Positions 16,923 through 25,807 of a stretch of 64,000 nucleotides of DNA are shown piece after piece. The stretch lies in the NCBI RefSeq assembly GCF_014284255.1, contig NZ_JACOFV010000006.1, positions 162,689 to 226,688 of the forward strand, written 5' to 3'. The notes below the pieces were generated by a model. That model was not told the origin of the DNA, did no database searches, and saw only the letters and a program-made list of their open reading frames with translations. The first letter of the stretch is position 1, and every line of letters starts with the position of its first letter. The position numbers and the translations under genes were made by a program. This stretch comes from Cognatundibacterium jejuense. Lineage in GTDB: Bacteria > Pseudomonadota > Gammaproteobacteria > Burkholderiales > Burkholderiaceae_D.

Positions 16923-18359
16923 GTGTATTCCAACATCAGATTTGTTCGTCGCGCACTGATCGTCAACTTAGCCTTTGTTTTATCAGCATGCGGAGGAGGA
17001 AGTAGTAGTGGTAGTAGCAGCGGATCCAGTACAAGCAATGGCGTAGTCTCTGTCTCTGTCCCGGCACCGATGACAGTTTCGACTGGGGATCCACTAAGCT
17101 TTGTTGGACATGCAAGTAGCAGTGCTGGTGGTATCTCCAATATGTACTGGCAGGTCAATACGCTGACTCTTGGTGCAAATCCCGTCACTGCAGTTGGTAA
17201 CAGCAACTGCGCGACAACACAGGCGGATGCTAGTGGCAATGGTGTCAATTGCACCTTAACTTTGTCTCCACCTGCCTTACTCACCGCTGATAATACTTAC
17301 CAACTTACTTTTTTTGCGACGGATGCAAAAGGCAATACCAACAGCTCTTCAACCACGCTTAAAGTTTTGCAATCGGCATCAAGTACCGGTAACCCAGTAG
17401 TTACTGCAGGAGCAAATGCCAGCGTTACGTCGGGTGATACAGTACCTTTAACTTGCTCTGCTGTAGCGGGATCGACGGCGCCGAGCGGTGTGACTTTCGC
17501 TTATCAGTGGGTGATCAATGATGGCGCCGGTTTGACCTTTAATCTGATCAATTCAACGACAGCGACTGGTAGTTTTGTAGCACCGGTCGTGACGCAAGCG
17601 ACGACCGTCAAATTGCAATGTCGCGTGACAGACAGTAATCAAAAAACCGGCACAGCGATTCAGACTGTGACGATTAATCCTATCGTGTTACCTACAGCAG
17701 TGCCAATTTCAACGAGTGGTGGCAATGTGTTGCCAGGTGCGACACAGCAACTGGATGGCACCGCGAGTAAGTTGTACGATGTGAATGGGAAAGTAACTAC
17801 CGGCACCATTTATTATTTGTGGAAATACACATCGGCGAATCCCACCACGTCGTCGCCGATTACCGTGATCAATCCAAATAATGCCGTTGCCAGCATTGTT
17901 TTTCCTACTGTAGTCACAACCCCGACGACCTACACGTTTACTTTGTATGTTTCAAGTTCAGCGATAGATCCGACCAATCTCAGTGCGTTGAAACAATATC
18001 CCGTTGTGTTTTATGTCAGTGCTTTACCGCCTATCGTACTGACGATAACCTCTCCTATTCAGCAAGTTAATAGCGGCGCGTCGGTGTACATTACTGCAAA
18101 TACGTCTGGCACGTCGACGAATAACGGTACCATTACCCTGCCACCGATCTACTACACCTGGGTGACACTTAAGGTACCAGTAGACCCAGGATTACTGAAT
18201 ATCAATTCGCCAACGACACAATTTATCGCACCGACGTTCCCTGCTGGAACAGCTCCGCAAAACTTTTTGCTGATGGCGTGCGCTTCTTATCAAACTCCTG
18301 TTCCATGCCCGGGACCAGGTAGTGCAACTTATAATGCGCTGGTCGTAGTGAGTCCTTAA
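16923..18359 (+). CDS. Lipoprotein with Ig-like/PKD-type repeats
   Basis: An outer-envelope lipoprotein of about 478 residues. The start is set at GTG 16923 because it follows GGAG at good spacing and gives an ideal 22-residue lipoprotein signal ending VLSA|C. In-frame ATGs at 16851 and 16875 would put 24 or 16 extra residues ahead of it. After the lipid Cys comes a Gly/Ser-rich linker. Four or so beta-sandwich-like segments of ~90-100 residues follow, with conserved phrases such as 'YQWVIND', 'LQCRVTDSN', 'IYYLWKYTS' and 'IYYTWVTL', typical of PKD/Ig-like folds. The function is unknown; surface or cell-adhesion roles are common for such folds. Confidence 0.75.
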   Translation: MYSNIRFVRRALIVNLAFVLSACGGGSSSGSSSGSSTSNGVVSVSVPAPMTVSTGDPLSFVGHASSSAGGISNMYWQVNTLTLGANPVTAVGNSNCATTQADASGNGVNCTLTLSPPALLTADNTYQLTFFATDAKGNTNSSSTTLKVLQSASSTGNPVVTAGANASVTSGDTVPLTCSAVAGSTAPSGVTFAYQWVINDGAGLTFNLINSTTATGSFVAPVVTQATTVKLQCRVTDSNQKTGTAIQTVTINPIVLPTAVPISTSGGNVLPGATQQLDGTASKLYDVNGKVTTGTIYYLWKYTSANPTTSSPITVINPNNAVASIVFPTVVTTPTTYTFTLYVSSSAIDPTNLSALKQYPVVFYVSALPPIVLTITSPIQQVNSGASVYITANTSGTSTNNGTITLPPIYYTWVTLKVPVDPGLLNINSPTTQFIAPTFPAGTAPQNFLLMACASYQTPVPCPGPGSATYNALVVVSP

Positions 18360-18372
18360 GCAGACATCAATA

Positions 18373-18846
18373 TCAGCGCGGCAAACGTCGTATTTTGTCG
18401 CGCTGATGTTGACGTGAGAGCGTCAGCGTCGCTACAAAAATTTCCCGCATAAAATAAATAAAACTACCAATCAGCGATAAAATCCCACCGACGAATAAGG
18501 CTGCAATCAATTTGTCGAGTGTAAGTCCAGTAGCGTCACCCAGAAACAAAGCTGCAATCACCAGACAAATGAGCAAGCCGGTTGTCGTACTGAGGGTGAT
18601 TGCACGGTTGATCAGATGCGAACGTTGATAAAGTTCATCCAGCTCCTCTTCTAATTCTGCCTCAAGTTCGATTCGCTTGCCTTCCTCTGTACGCAATAAT
18701 TGTTCGACCGCTCTTGCCCTATCAATGATACGGGCCAGACGGCTGGTTAAAACGGATAATTTGGTTCCTACACCAGTCAATAAAAATACTGGTGCAATTG
18801 CAAGTTGGATAGTGTGACCAACGTCGCCAAGTTGCAGACTGATCAT
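18373..18846 (-). CDS. DUF2721 family membrane protein
   Basis: 157 residues. Core phrases match DUF2721: IAPVFLLTGVGTKLSVLTSRLARIIDRAR, then a Glu-rich amphipathic segment (EELDELYQRSHLINRAI) and two further membrane helices (residues ~80-102 and 108-132). The start at 18846 follows AGAAAGGAAATT; an upstream in-frame start at 18921 is rejected. The function is unknown across the family. The gene is convergent with the lipoprotein gene (13 bases apart). Confidence 0.85.
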   Translation of the reverse strand: MISLQLGDVGHTIQLAIAPVFLLTGVGTKLSVLTSRLARIIDRARAVEQLLRTEEGKRIELEAELEEELDELYQRSHLINRAITLSTTTGLLICLVIAALFLGDATGLTLDKLIAALFVGGILSLIGSFIYFMREIFVATLTLSRQHQRDKIRRLPR

Positions 18847-19193
18847 AGTAATTTCCTTTCTTATTTTTAGAGGCGAGGCAGCGCTGTCAATGATACGACA
18901 GCACCGGGCATGGCGAACCATTCGAGTATCCGATCGTCATCGGGTGAGTGAGCTTGCAACGTGCCTCATTATCAGCCGGAAGCCGAATCTTAGCTATGGT
19001 ACTCAATACCACAAACTAACGCAAAATCGCATTATTATTTTCACGCATGCGGACAAAAGCTTCCGAGCAGAAAGCGCGGTAAGTTAGTCCTTAGGGGGAA
19101 TCTGGCGTGTGTGTAGCGGCGTTGCTCCGCTATGATGGTGTCTTAGCCTTGTGTATCGGTCGCCATCATCTGCTCATCGATTCCTGATGGATG

Positions 19194-20552
19194 TCAGACT
19201 TTGGATGAGGTAGCTTGAATCGGGAGTATCAAGCTCACTTCCAGACCGCTCTCGGGCAAATTCGCGAGTTGTAATTTTCCACCATGCTGTTGAGCGATAT
19301 TTTGCGCAATGGTTAGACCCAGGCCTGTGCCGCCTGATTCGCGTGAGCGTGAAGTCTCCATGCGAAAAAATGGTTCAAACACCTTTTTCTGAAATTCAAC
19401 TGGAATTCCCGGGCCGCCATCACAAATCGATACCTTTAAGACATCCTCAGAATCATCTTTTGCCATAGACATGCTGACTTTTGCATATTGCCCATACTTC
19501 ACAGCATTGTCGATTAAATTGGTGAGACAGCGTCTTAAAGCCTGAGGTCGCGCCAAAACGGTGATTCCCGGAATACCCGTAAAGGTGACATTTTGTCCGG
19601 CTTCAATGGCATCGCTACAAACACTGTCTAGCAGCGAATCAATATCTAAAGGTCGTAGCGCTTCGCTACTATCCATACTACGTGCCAAATCCAAGCCTTC
19701 CCTGATCATCATTTGCATGGCTGACAAATCGCCAATTAATTTATCGCGTAGTTCGGAGTCGTTGACTTTTTCTAACCTTAAGCGCAAACGTGTCAACGGT
19801 GTTTGCAAGTCATGCGTAATTGCAGCCAACATGTGAGTGCGTTGAGAAATATGGTGGCGAATGCGGCCTTGCATTGCGTTGAAAGCACGTGTGGCCTGCA
19901 CAATTTCGCTGGTACCAGTTTCTGGCAATGCTGGGCTATTGATGTCCTGACCAAGGGCTGTTGCGGCTTCTGCCATTTGTTGCAAGGGACGCATTGCCAT
20001 TTTAGCGATCGCATATGCCAACACCGCAATACTGACAAGAAACAGGGCTATATACTGGATAAAATCACTGTTTAGAGGTGGTTGAACTAACCTTGGCGGT
20101 GTCACTACCAGCCGTAAAGCGGTGCCATCATGCAGCACAATGCCCAATGTCTCACAAGGCAGACGAATAACATTGTTGTCTTTTGATTGGCGCGGACACT
20201 TATTGGGATCAGTAGGTATGGAGGTAACGTGAAAACTCTTGCCTAATTTTTCACTGACCGCCTTAGCATAGTCGGATTCAGGATAAATATTATTGGTTTC
20301 CGCTGCCGTTGACGCAACCTGCAAACCCATAGGTGGTGCGGTTGCCAGAAAACTTTCCCGGCTGGCAGTAGGCAATACATCTAAAGCACGCGCCATTTGT
20401 TCGGTACGTTCAATATAGTGCGTGACCCGATAGTCCATGAGCGTTTTTTCACGCTCACCAAATGCCAGCCAGCCAGTCAATGCGGTCGATGAAAGCATAC
20501 CTATCATCAATACGGCGAATACCCGCCCCCACATTGACGACAAGATCTTCAT
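19194..20552 (-). CDS. Sensor histidine kinase of a CpxA/EnvZ-like system
   Basis: 452 residues. TM1 lies at ~9-31, a periplasmic sensor at ~32-163, TM2 at ~164-184, then HAMP and kinase. The phospho-acceptor is His247 in AAITHDLQTPLTRLR. The N box (NLIDNAVKYG), G1 (DGGPGIP), F box and G2 (GGTGLGLTIA) are complete. The periplasmic domain contains two Cys (119 and 133), which could form a disulphide. The gene overlaps the response regulator by 4 bases (ATGA), so the two are cotranscribed and coupled. The signal is unknown; the divergent Spy/CpxP-like gene suggests envelope stress. Confidence 0.92.
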   Translation of the reverse strand: MKILSSMWGRVFAVLMIGMLSSTALTGWLAFGEREKTLMDYRVTHYIERTEQMARALDVLPTASRESFLATAPPMGLQVASTAAETNNIYPESDYAKAVSEKLGKSFHVTSIPTDPNKCPRQSKDNNVIRLPCETLGIVLHDGTALRLVVTPPRLVQPPLNSDFIQYIALFLVSIAVLAYAIAKMAMRPLQQMAEAATALGQDINSPALPETGTSEIVQATRAFNAMQGRIRHHISQRTHMLAAITHDLQTPLTRLRLRLEKVNDSELRDKLIGDLSAMQMMIREGLDLARSMDSSEALRPLDIDSLLDSVCSDAIEAGQNVTFTGIPGITVLARPQALRRCLTNLIDNAVKYGQYAKVSMSMAKDDSEDVLKVSICDGGPGIPVEFQKKVFEPFFRMETSRSRESGGTGLGLTIAQNIAQQHGGKLQLANLPESGLEVSLILPIQATSSKV

Positions 20553-21277
20553 GTATTCTTTTCGGTAACTACGCTGACCGCTAATACATAGCCACCGTTG
20601 CGAACGGTTTTAATGATTTGTGGGGTGCGTGCATCTTCACGCAGTTTTTGTCGTAACCGGCTAATTTGAATATCAATCGAACGATCAAACGGATCGGCAT
20701 CACGTCCATGTGTCATGTTCAATAACTGGTCACGATTCAGGATGCGGTTCGGGTGTTCAAGGAAAATATTGAGCATCCGGAATTCTGCACCTGACAAAGA
20801 AACCACCATATCGTCGGGGCTGATCAGATGACGTGCTGTCATATCTAGCGTCCAGCCAGCAAATTTAATTTTTTGCAAACTCTCATTGCCAGAATTTGAA
20901 TGCGTATGTTGAGTGCGGCGTAGTACGCTGCGAATACGTGCCAATAATTCGCGCGGTTCAAAAGGTTTTGGCAAATAATCATCGGCTCCCATTTCCAGAC
21001 CGATAATTCTATCCAAGGGTTCGCCGCGTGCGGTGAGCATAATGACCGGCACATTCGATTTGCCGCGTAAGTTACGACACAAAGTGAGTCCATCATCACC
21101 GGGAAGATTTAAATCCAGTACGACTAGTTCAAATTGATGTTCTAATAAAGCTGCCCACATGCCAGGGCCATCAGCAGCCATCACTGTGGAATAGCCATTA
21201 TGGTCAAGATATTCCGCCAGTAAAGTGCGGATTTCGCGATCATCGTCGACGATAAGAATTTTGTTTGATGTATCCAT
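20549..21277 (-). CDS. OmpR/CpxR-family response regulator
   Basis: 242 residues from the ATG at 21277; three more residues are possible from 21286. The receiver domain has the acidic triad (VDDD), the phospho-site Asp55 in VLDLNLPGDDG, and conserved Thr (MLTARG) and Lys (PKPFEPREL). The C-terminal winged helix is of the OmpR class (LSGAEFRMLNIFLEHPNRILNRDQLL; DRSIDIQISRLRQKL). It is the first gene of the two-gene operon with the histidine kinase and is divergent from the Spy/CpxP-like gene. Confidence 0.94.
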   Translation of the reverse strand: MDTSNKILIVDDDREIRTLLAEYLDHNGYSTVMAADGPGMWAALLEHQFELVVLDLNLPGDDGLTLCRNLRGKSNVPVIMLTARGEPLDRIIGLEMGADDYLPKPFEPRELLARIRSVLRRTQHTHSNSGNESLQKIKFAGWTLDMTARHLISPDDMVVSLSGAEFRMLNIFLEHPNRILNRDQLLNMTHGRDADPFDRSIDIQISRLRQKLREDARTPQIIKTVRNGGYVLAVSVVTEKNT

Positions 21278-21579
21278 ATGTCCCATTATGTGCTCGGTTC
21301 CCAGGAAAAAAATAGTGATTTTGTATCAGCTTGTTATGATAAACCCAAGTGTAGAAACTTAGAAACATCAAAAGCGCTATTTAATTCCGATATGTTACTC
21401 AGGGATACAAACCAGCGCATAATTGATATTGTGAGGATACAAGAAAGGAACACTATACATCCAAATTGAGGTGGCTTTAAAAATGGCCAACCCAATTCAT
21501 GTTGCTCAATCGCAGGTCAATTTTTTTTACCAATGAATTTCTGCAAAGTTTGGGCTTTTTTAGTATCGGAAAAAGAGAA

Positions 21580-22086
21580 ATGATGAAAAATATTCCGCAA
21601 ACTTTGTTAATGGGTCTGATTTTTGCTGCATCTACTGCAACGTCAATGGCATACGCGCAAATGTCTGCATCTGCTTCAATGGGACCTTCAAACCCAGATA
21701 TGATGAGGGCACATTCGGCTGAAAATGCCGAAAAAATGAAGGAGCATATGGCAAAGCATCAGGCCGAAATGCATGATAAATTAAAAATCACCAGCGCTCA
21801 GGAATCAGCCTGGACCAGCTTCACGCAAGCGATGATACCGACCAATATGCCTGAACGCCCACAAGAGAAGGATATTGAAAAACTCAGTACGCCAGATCGT
21901 ATGACACTCGCTCTTGAGCGCATGAAGCAGCACGAGGCCTTCATGCAAACGCGCTTGAAAGCCGTAAAAAGCTTATACGCGATATTAACGCCGGAACAGC
22001 AAAAAACCTTCGATGAGAGCCATAACAGGATGAGAAAAGATATGCAAGAACGTATGGCAAAACAAATGGACAGAGATGGTAAGTAG
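21580..22086 (+). CDS. Spy/CpxP-like periplasmic protein (LTxxQ motif)
   Basis: 168 residues with a signal peptide ending SMAYAQ. The mature protein is Met-, Lys-, Glu- and His-rich and all-helical (for example ENAEKMKEHMAKHQAEMHDKLKI). It has one clear LTPEQ motif near the C-terminus (AILTPEQQKTF) and a second, degenerate site (KITSAQ). Spy and CpxP are stress-induced periplasmic chaperones; CpxP also inhibits CpxA. The position, divergent from a two-component operon, is that of cpxP beside cpxRA. The start uses the first of two tandem ATGs after GGAAAAAGAG. The many Met and His residues could bind Cu or Zn, but this is speculation. Confidence 0.8.
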   Translation: MMKNIPQTLLMGLIFAASTATSMAYAQMSASASMGPSNPDMMRAHSAENAEKMKEHMAKHQAEMHDKLKITSAQESAWTSFTQAMIPTNMPERPQEKDIEKLSTPDRMTLALERMKQHEAFMQTRLKAVKSLYAILTPEQQKTFDESHNRMRKDMQERMAKQMDRDGK

Positions 22087-22102
22087 GGTGTAATCCTTTT
22101 AT

Positions 22103-22140
22103 AAAAAATGGGCTACGGCAGGTGCCGCAGCCCATTTTTT
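22103..22140. terminator. Bidirectional intrinsic terminator
   Basis: AAAAAATGGGCT-A-CGGCA / TGCCG-C-AGCCCATTTTTT: a 6-bp and a 5-bp GC-rich stem separated by one mismatch, with A and T tracts on the two sides. It lies between the convergent Spy-like and DUF3369 genes and can serve both. Confidence 0.92.
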
Positions 22141-22148
22141 TGTGCGAA

Positions 22149-24383
22149 TTATTTACTCGCCATGCCGAACTCTTTAATCCACTCCAGTAACAAATCTTCT
22201 GGCATTGGTCGCCCCATTAAAAATCCTTGACCTTCATGACAACCCATCGCACTCAAAACGTCCCAATGCGTTTGTGTTTCTATACCTTCGGCAATCACCG
22301 TTAATCCTAGTTTTTTGCCTAATTGCGTGATGAGTTCAGCAATCCTTGGACCTTCGGGGGTATCAATTTGCTGTACAAACGCACGATCAATTTTGAGCCT
22401 GTCCACAGGTAATTTATCGAGATAACTTAAGGATGAAAAACCGGTACCAAAATCATCGATTGCGATATGAATACCCATGTTTTTCAGTTCGTGCAAACGT
22501 GCTTCAAACATGCTGGCACTGGCCATTGTGACGGATTCAGTAATTTCTAATTCCAAATGATTTGGCGGTAAGCCGCTATCGTTCAATGCCTTACGCACGT
22601 TGTCGACAAAATCATCCTGGCGGAATTGCACTACTGAGACATTGACGGCTATACGCTCAGGTGATATTCCTGCTTTTTGCAGTCTTACCATTAAAAAACA
22701 GGCAGTACGTAACACCCAGGCACCAAGGCTAACGATCAGACCAGAATACTCCGCCAGTGGAATAAATTCGGTCGGCGGAATCAATTGTCCATCATCTGTA
22801 CGCCAACGTATCAATGCTTCCAGACCGATAAAACGCTTGGTACTTAATTCAATTTGTGGCTGGTACATTAAAAAGAGACGCTCGGCATCAAAGGCTTCGT
22901 GCAGATGCTGCATCAGGGTTGCACGTTCACGGATCTCCAGTCCCATTTTCCGGGTAAATAAGGTGTAGCTGCCACGCTGGTAGGTTTTACAGCGTTTTAA
23001 GGCGATGCTGGCATCTTTTAACGCTTCAGCTCCATCGCTTTCATAACCGGATAATTCGACCATGCCAATAGAGGTGGAGACGGCATGTGCGGTGTCATCA
23101 AAAACAAAAGGTGAAATAAACAGTGCTTTTAATAACTCCGGACGCAATTGTGACTCATGACCAAGCAGACCAAACACATCACCTGAAATGCGCGCCAAAA
23201 AAATATTTTCGCCAAGATCTGAGCGCAAACGGTCTGCAACAGCCTTGAGTAATAAGTCTCCGTAGTGATGGCCTAGTACATCGTTAATTTCTGCGAAGTC
23301 ATCAATGTCTATCAACGCCAGCACTTGATGCGCGGTTTTATTTTTGATAATGTCATTGATCTCATCAATAAACTTCAGACGATTTGGAAGTTTGAGTAAT
23401 TGATCGCGATACGCATGATTTTTAAGTTGATTGACGAGGCTGAGATTATCGATACAAACACCAAGATTAGAACAAAACACTTCTAATAAATTGTGATTGA
23501 TCTCAGACAGTGCATAGGGCAAATCAATATATGCTGCCAGCGGGCGATTGCCTCTGCCAGCAAAATATAAGGTCATATTATTTTCGCTGAACAGTGATTC
23601 ACGGTTGGTCAGAACGTATTTGAGTGCATCCCTGATCTTCATATTATCGATATCGTCGATAGCACAATTCATGAGATTGCTATAATGACCAGCCGAGGCA
23701 ATGACATTGAATTGCTGGCCAGCTTCACCTTCGTTTAATTCACCTTGAGCGCACAGCAAACCTTCTGGTGGCACGCCGCAAAGTGCTGCAATTTGCGTGA
23801 TGACACCCGCAGCAAATGCCTGGATACCATGATCAAACGTGAATGAAGCGCTGGAAAGGATGATTTGGTGCAAACCACGCCGGCTGGCATTAATGGTACA
23901 AATCTGCTCGTAGGAGCGAATCGCTGCCGTCAATGACGTCAGCAGCTTTTTGCGCGTCAGTTCATTCTTGGTCTTGTAATCGTTAATATCGAAATCGCGG
24001 ATCGCATCTTCTTCAGGTGCATAGCCAGGCTGGCCAGTCCGCAGGATAATGCGGGTGTCACGCCATTGCAATTCATCCCGAATGTAGCTGACCAACTCCA
24101 ATCCGGCCTGCTCCGTTTCCATGACGACATCAAGCAGGATCACCGCGATATCTGATTCGGTGGCAAAGACCCGACGGGTTTCTTCTTTGGAATAGGTATG
24201 GATGAATTCCAGGGGGCGATTCAGGATTTGTGTATATTGCAGCGCAAAACAAGTTGTTTTGTGAACATCTTCGTCGTCGTCGACAATGGCAATTTTCCAG
24301 CTACGAACTGGTACGGCAGATCCTGATAATGAGCCTTCATTTGAATCGTCTTCAATGAACAAAGCATCGTCGTCGATAGGCAT
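22149..24383 (-). CDS. Response regulator with DUF3369, degenerate GGDEF and EAL domains
   Basis: 744 residues. The N-terminal receiver (residues ~28-150) has a phospho-site Asp85 in VILLDVVM. A DUF3369 sensory domain follows (~165-315), then GGDEF (~325-485) and EAL (~490-740). The GGDEF signature is SGDVF at 400-404, so cyclase activity is probably lost and the domain may bind GTP as a regulator. The EAL domain keeps EALIRW (522-527), NVSVVQF, ITES and DDFGTGFSSLSYL, consistent with an active c-di-GMP phosphodiesterase. No cognate kinase gene adjoins. Confidence 0.92.
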   Translation of the reverse strand: MPIDDDALFIEDDSNEGSLSGSAVPVRSWKIAIVDDDEDVHKTTCFALQYTQILNRPLEFIHTYSKEETRRVFATESDIAVILLDVVMETEQAGLELVSYIRDELQWRDTRIILRTGQPGYAPEEDAIRDFDINDYKTKNELTRKKLLTSLTAAIRSYEQICTINASRRGLHQIILSSASFTFDHGIQAFAAGVITQIAALCGVPPEGLLCAQGELNEGEAGQQFNVIASAGHYSNLMNCAIDDIDNMKIRDALKYVLTNRESLFSENNMTLYFAGRGNRPLAAYIDLPYALSEINHNLLEVFCSNLGVCIDNLSLVNQLKNHAYRDQLLKLPNRLKFIDEINDIIKNKTAHQVLALIDIDDFAEINDVLGHHYGDLLLKAVADRLRSDLGENIFLARISGDVFGLLGHESQLRPELLKALFISPFVFDDTAHAVSTSIGMVELSGYESDGAEALKDASIALKRCKTYQRGSYTLFTRKMGLEIRERATLMQHLHEAFDAERLFLMYQPQIELSTKRFIGLEALIRWRTDDGQLIPPTEFIPLAEYSGLIVSLGAWVLRTACFLMVRLQKAGISPERIAVNVSVVQFRQDDFVDNVRKALNDSGLPPNHLELEITESVTMASASMFEARLHELKNMGIHIAIDDFGTGFSSLSYLDKLPVDRLKIDRAFVQQIDTPEGPRIAELITQLGKKLGLTVIAEGIETQTHWDVLSAMGCHEGQGFLMGRPMPEDLLLEWIKEFGMASK

Positions 24384-24460
24384 GCTACCCCCGGGTTGGG
24401 AAAATCGATAGGATTACTTCGATAAGTATATCCTACAGATTGCAAACGAAAAGACCGGGG

Positions 24461-25735
24461 TTAAGTAAATCGGCGTGCTGCATCCAAGCCTAGCCCGGCA
24501 CCAATACTTCCAAATAAATCACCTTCAACTTTACGTGCATCTGGAACAATTGCGGCGATTTGCTGGCGCAAACCACGCACGCCGCTAGAGCCACCAGTAA
24601 AAAACACCGTATCAACCTGGTCTGCCCGTATTCCGGCGTCTTGTATCACCTGAGATACAGCGCCGGCAATACTTGCGCTCAGATGTCCAACAGCTGATTG
24701 TAAGTCTTTTTGCTCCATGACCAGTGAGCAGCTTGCGGACGCTTGTTTGCTGCGTAAGCGTTCTAATCTCAGATCGATACTGTCGACATCCGACAGCAAA
24801 ATCTTCGCTTCTTCGGATTTAATTGCCAGCCAATGTCCATCACGGTCTTCGACCAGATTGAGCAAGCGTTCAAAGCGCATGCGGTATTCCGGATTCTGAA
24901 TATCACGATATACATCTAACAACTCGCGTCCTACTTTTTGCGTGTATACCTGATTAATTGTATGCCAAGTGGCAAGATTAAAGTAATAACTCGATGGGAT
25001 ATCCGTCTGATTTGACAATCTTCCACCAAGTCCAAGTAAAGGCATGATTTGCGCCAGGCTCAGATACTTATCAAAGTCTGTACCACCAATATGGATACCG
25101 CCATTGCCTAAAATATCGGCACTCCGGTCTAGCACGTGTGAACGTTCGGGTGACAAACGTACCAGTGAGAAGTCCGAGGTACCACCGCCAATATCGGCAA
25201 TCAACACCAATTCTTCTTTGGCAATACGTGACTCGTAATCGAAGGCAGCAGCAATTGGCTCAAATTGGAAATGGACTTCCTTAAAACCAACGGCAAGTGC
25301 AATATCTTCCAAGGTGTTTTGCGCAATTCGGTCGGCATTTCGGTTGTCATCAATAAAATGCACCGGGCGACCTAACACGGCGTAGTCAAACGCCAGGCCA
25401 GCGGACGTTTCTGCGCGTCGTTTCAATTCACCGATAAATTGCGCCAATAAACCACGGAAAGGTACAGATTTACCCAGTACCTCGGTCTGACCGTCCATCA
25501 AACTGGTGCCTAGCAAGCTTTTCATGGAGCGCATCAGGCGCCCTTCATAACCTGCCAGATAATTCGTCAGCGCAGCGCGACCATAGCTTACTTCATCATC
25601 TTCGGCATTAAAAAACACCACCGATGGCAAGGTGACTTTATCTTGCTCCAGTGTTAACAGTGCTGGCTGATTGGCTTGATGCCAACCCACTGTTGAATTT
25701 GAGGTACCAAAATCTACTCCGCAAGCTTGAGACAT
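24461..25735 (-). CDS. Hsp70-family chaperone, YegD-like
   Basis: 424 residues, holding the ATPase domain only. Phosphate loop 1 is seen as GVDFGTSNST (6-15), the connect region as IADIGGGTSDFSLV and the adenosine motif as FFTGGSSGVRGLR. No substrate-binding domain or lid follows, as in E. coli YegD. The function is undefined; no DnaJ or GrpE partner is nearby. The start has AGGAAAG. A terminator for the upstream gene lies 15 bases before the ATG. Confidence 0.9.
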   Translation of the reverse strand: MSQACGVDFGTSNSTVGWHQANQPALLTLEQDKVTLPSVVFFNAEDDEVSYGRAALTNYLAGYEGRLMRSMKSLLGTSLMDGQTEVLGKSVPFRGLLAQFIGELKRRAETSAGLAFDYAVLGRPVHFIDDNRNADRIAQNTLEDIALAVGFKEVHFQFEPIAAAFDYESRIAKEELVLIADIGGGTSDFSLVRLSPERSHVLDRSADILGNGGIHIGGTDFDKYLSLAQIMPLLGLGGRLSNQTDIPSSYYFNLATWHTINQVYTQKVGRELLDVYRDIQNPEYRMRFERLLNLVEDRDGHWLAIKSEEAKILLSDVDSIDLRLERLRSKQASASCSLVMEQKDLQSAVGHLSASIAGAVSQVIQDAGIRADQVDTVFFTGGSSGVRGLRQQIAAIVPDARKVEGDLFGSIGAGLGLDAARRFT

Positions 25736-25749
25736 GAAACTTTCCTGAT

Positions 25750-25788
25750 AAAAAACGAAAACGCCGTCAACCTGATGCTGGCGGCGTT
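25750..25788 (-). terminator. Intrinsic terminator after the CNNM/CorC gene
   Basis: On the minus strand AACGCCG (25782-25788) pairs with CGGCGTT (25760-25766), followed by TTCGTTTTTT. It lies 20 bases past the gene stop and isolates it from the Hsp70 gene. Confidence 0.82.
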
Positions 25789-25807
25789 GAAATTCTGCAA
25801 ATTATTT

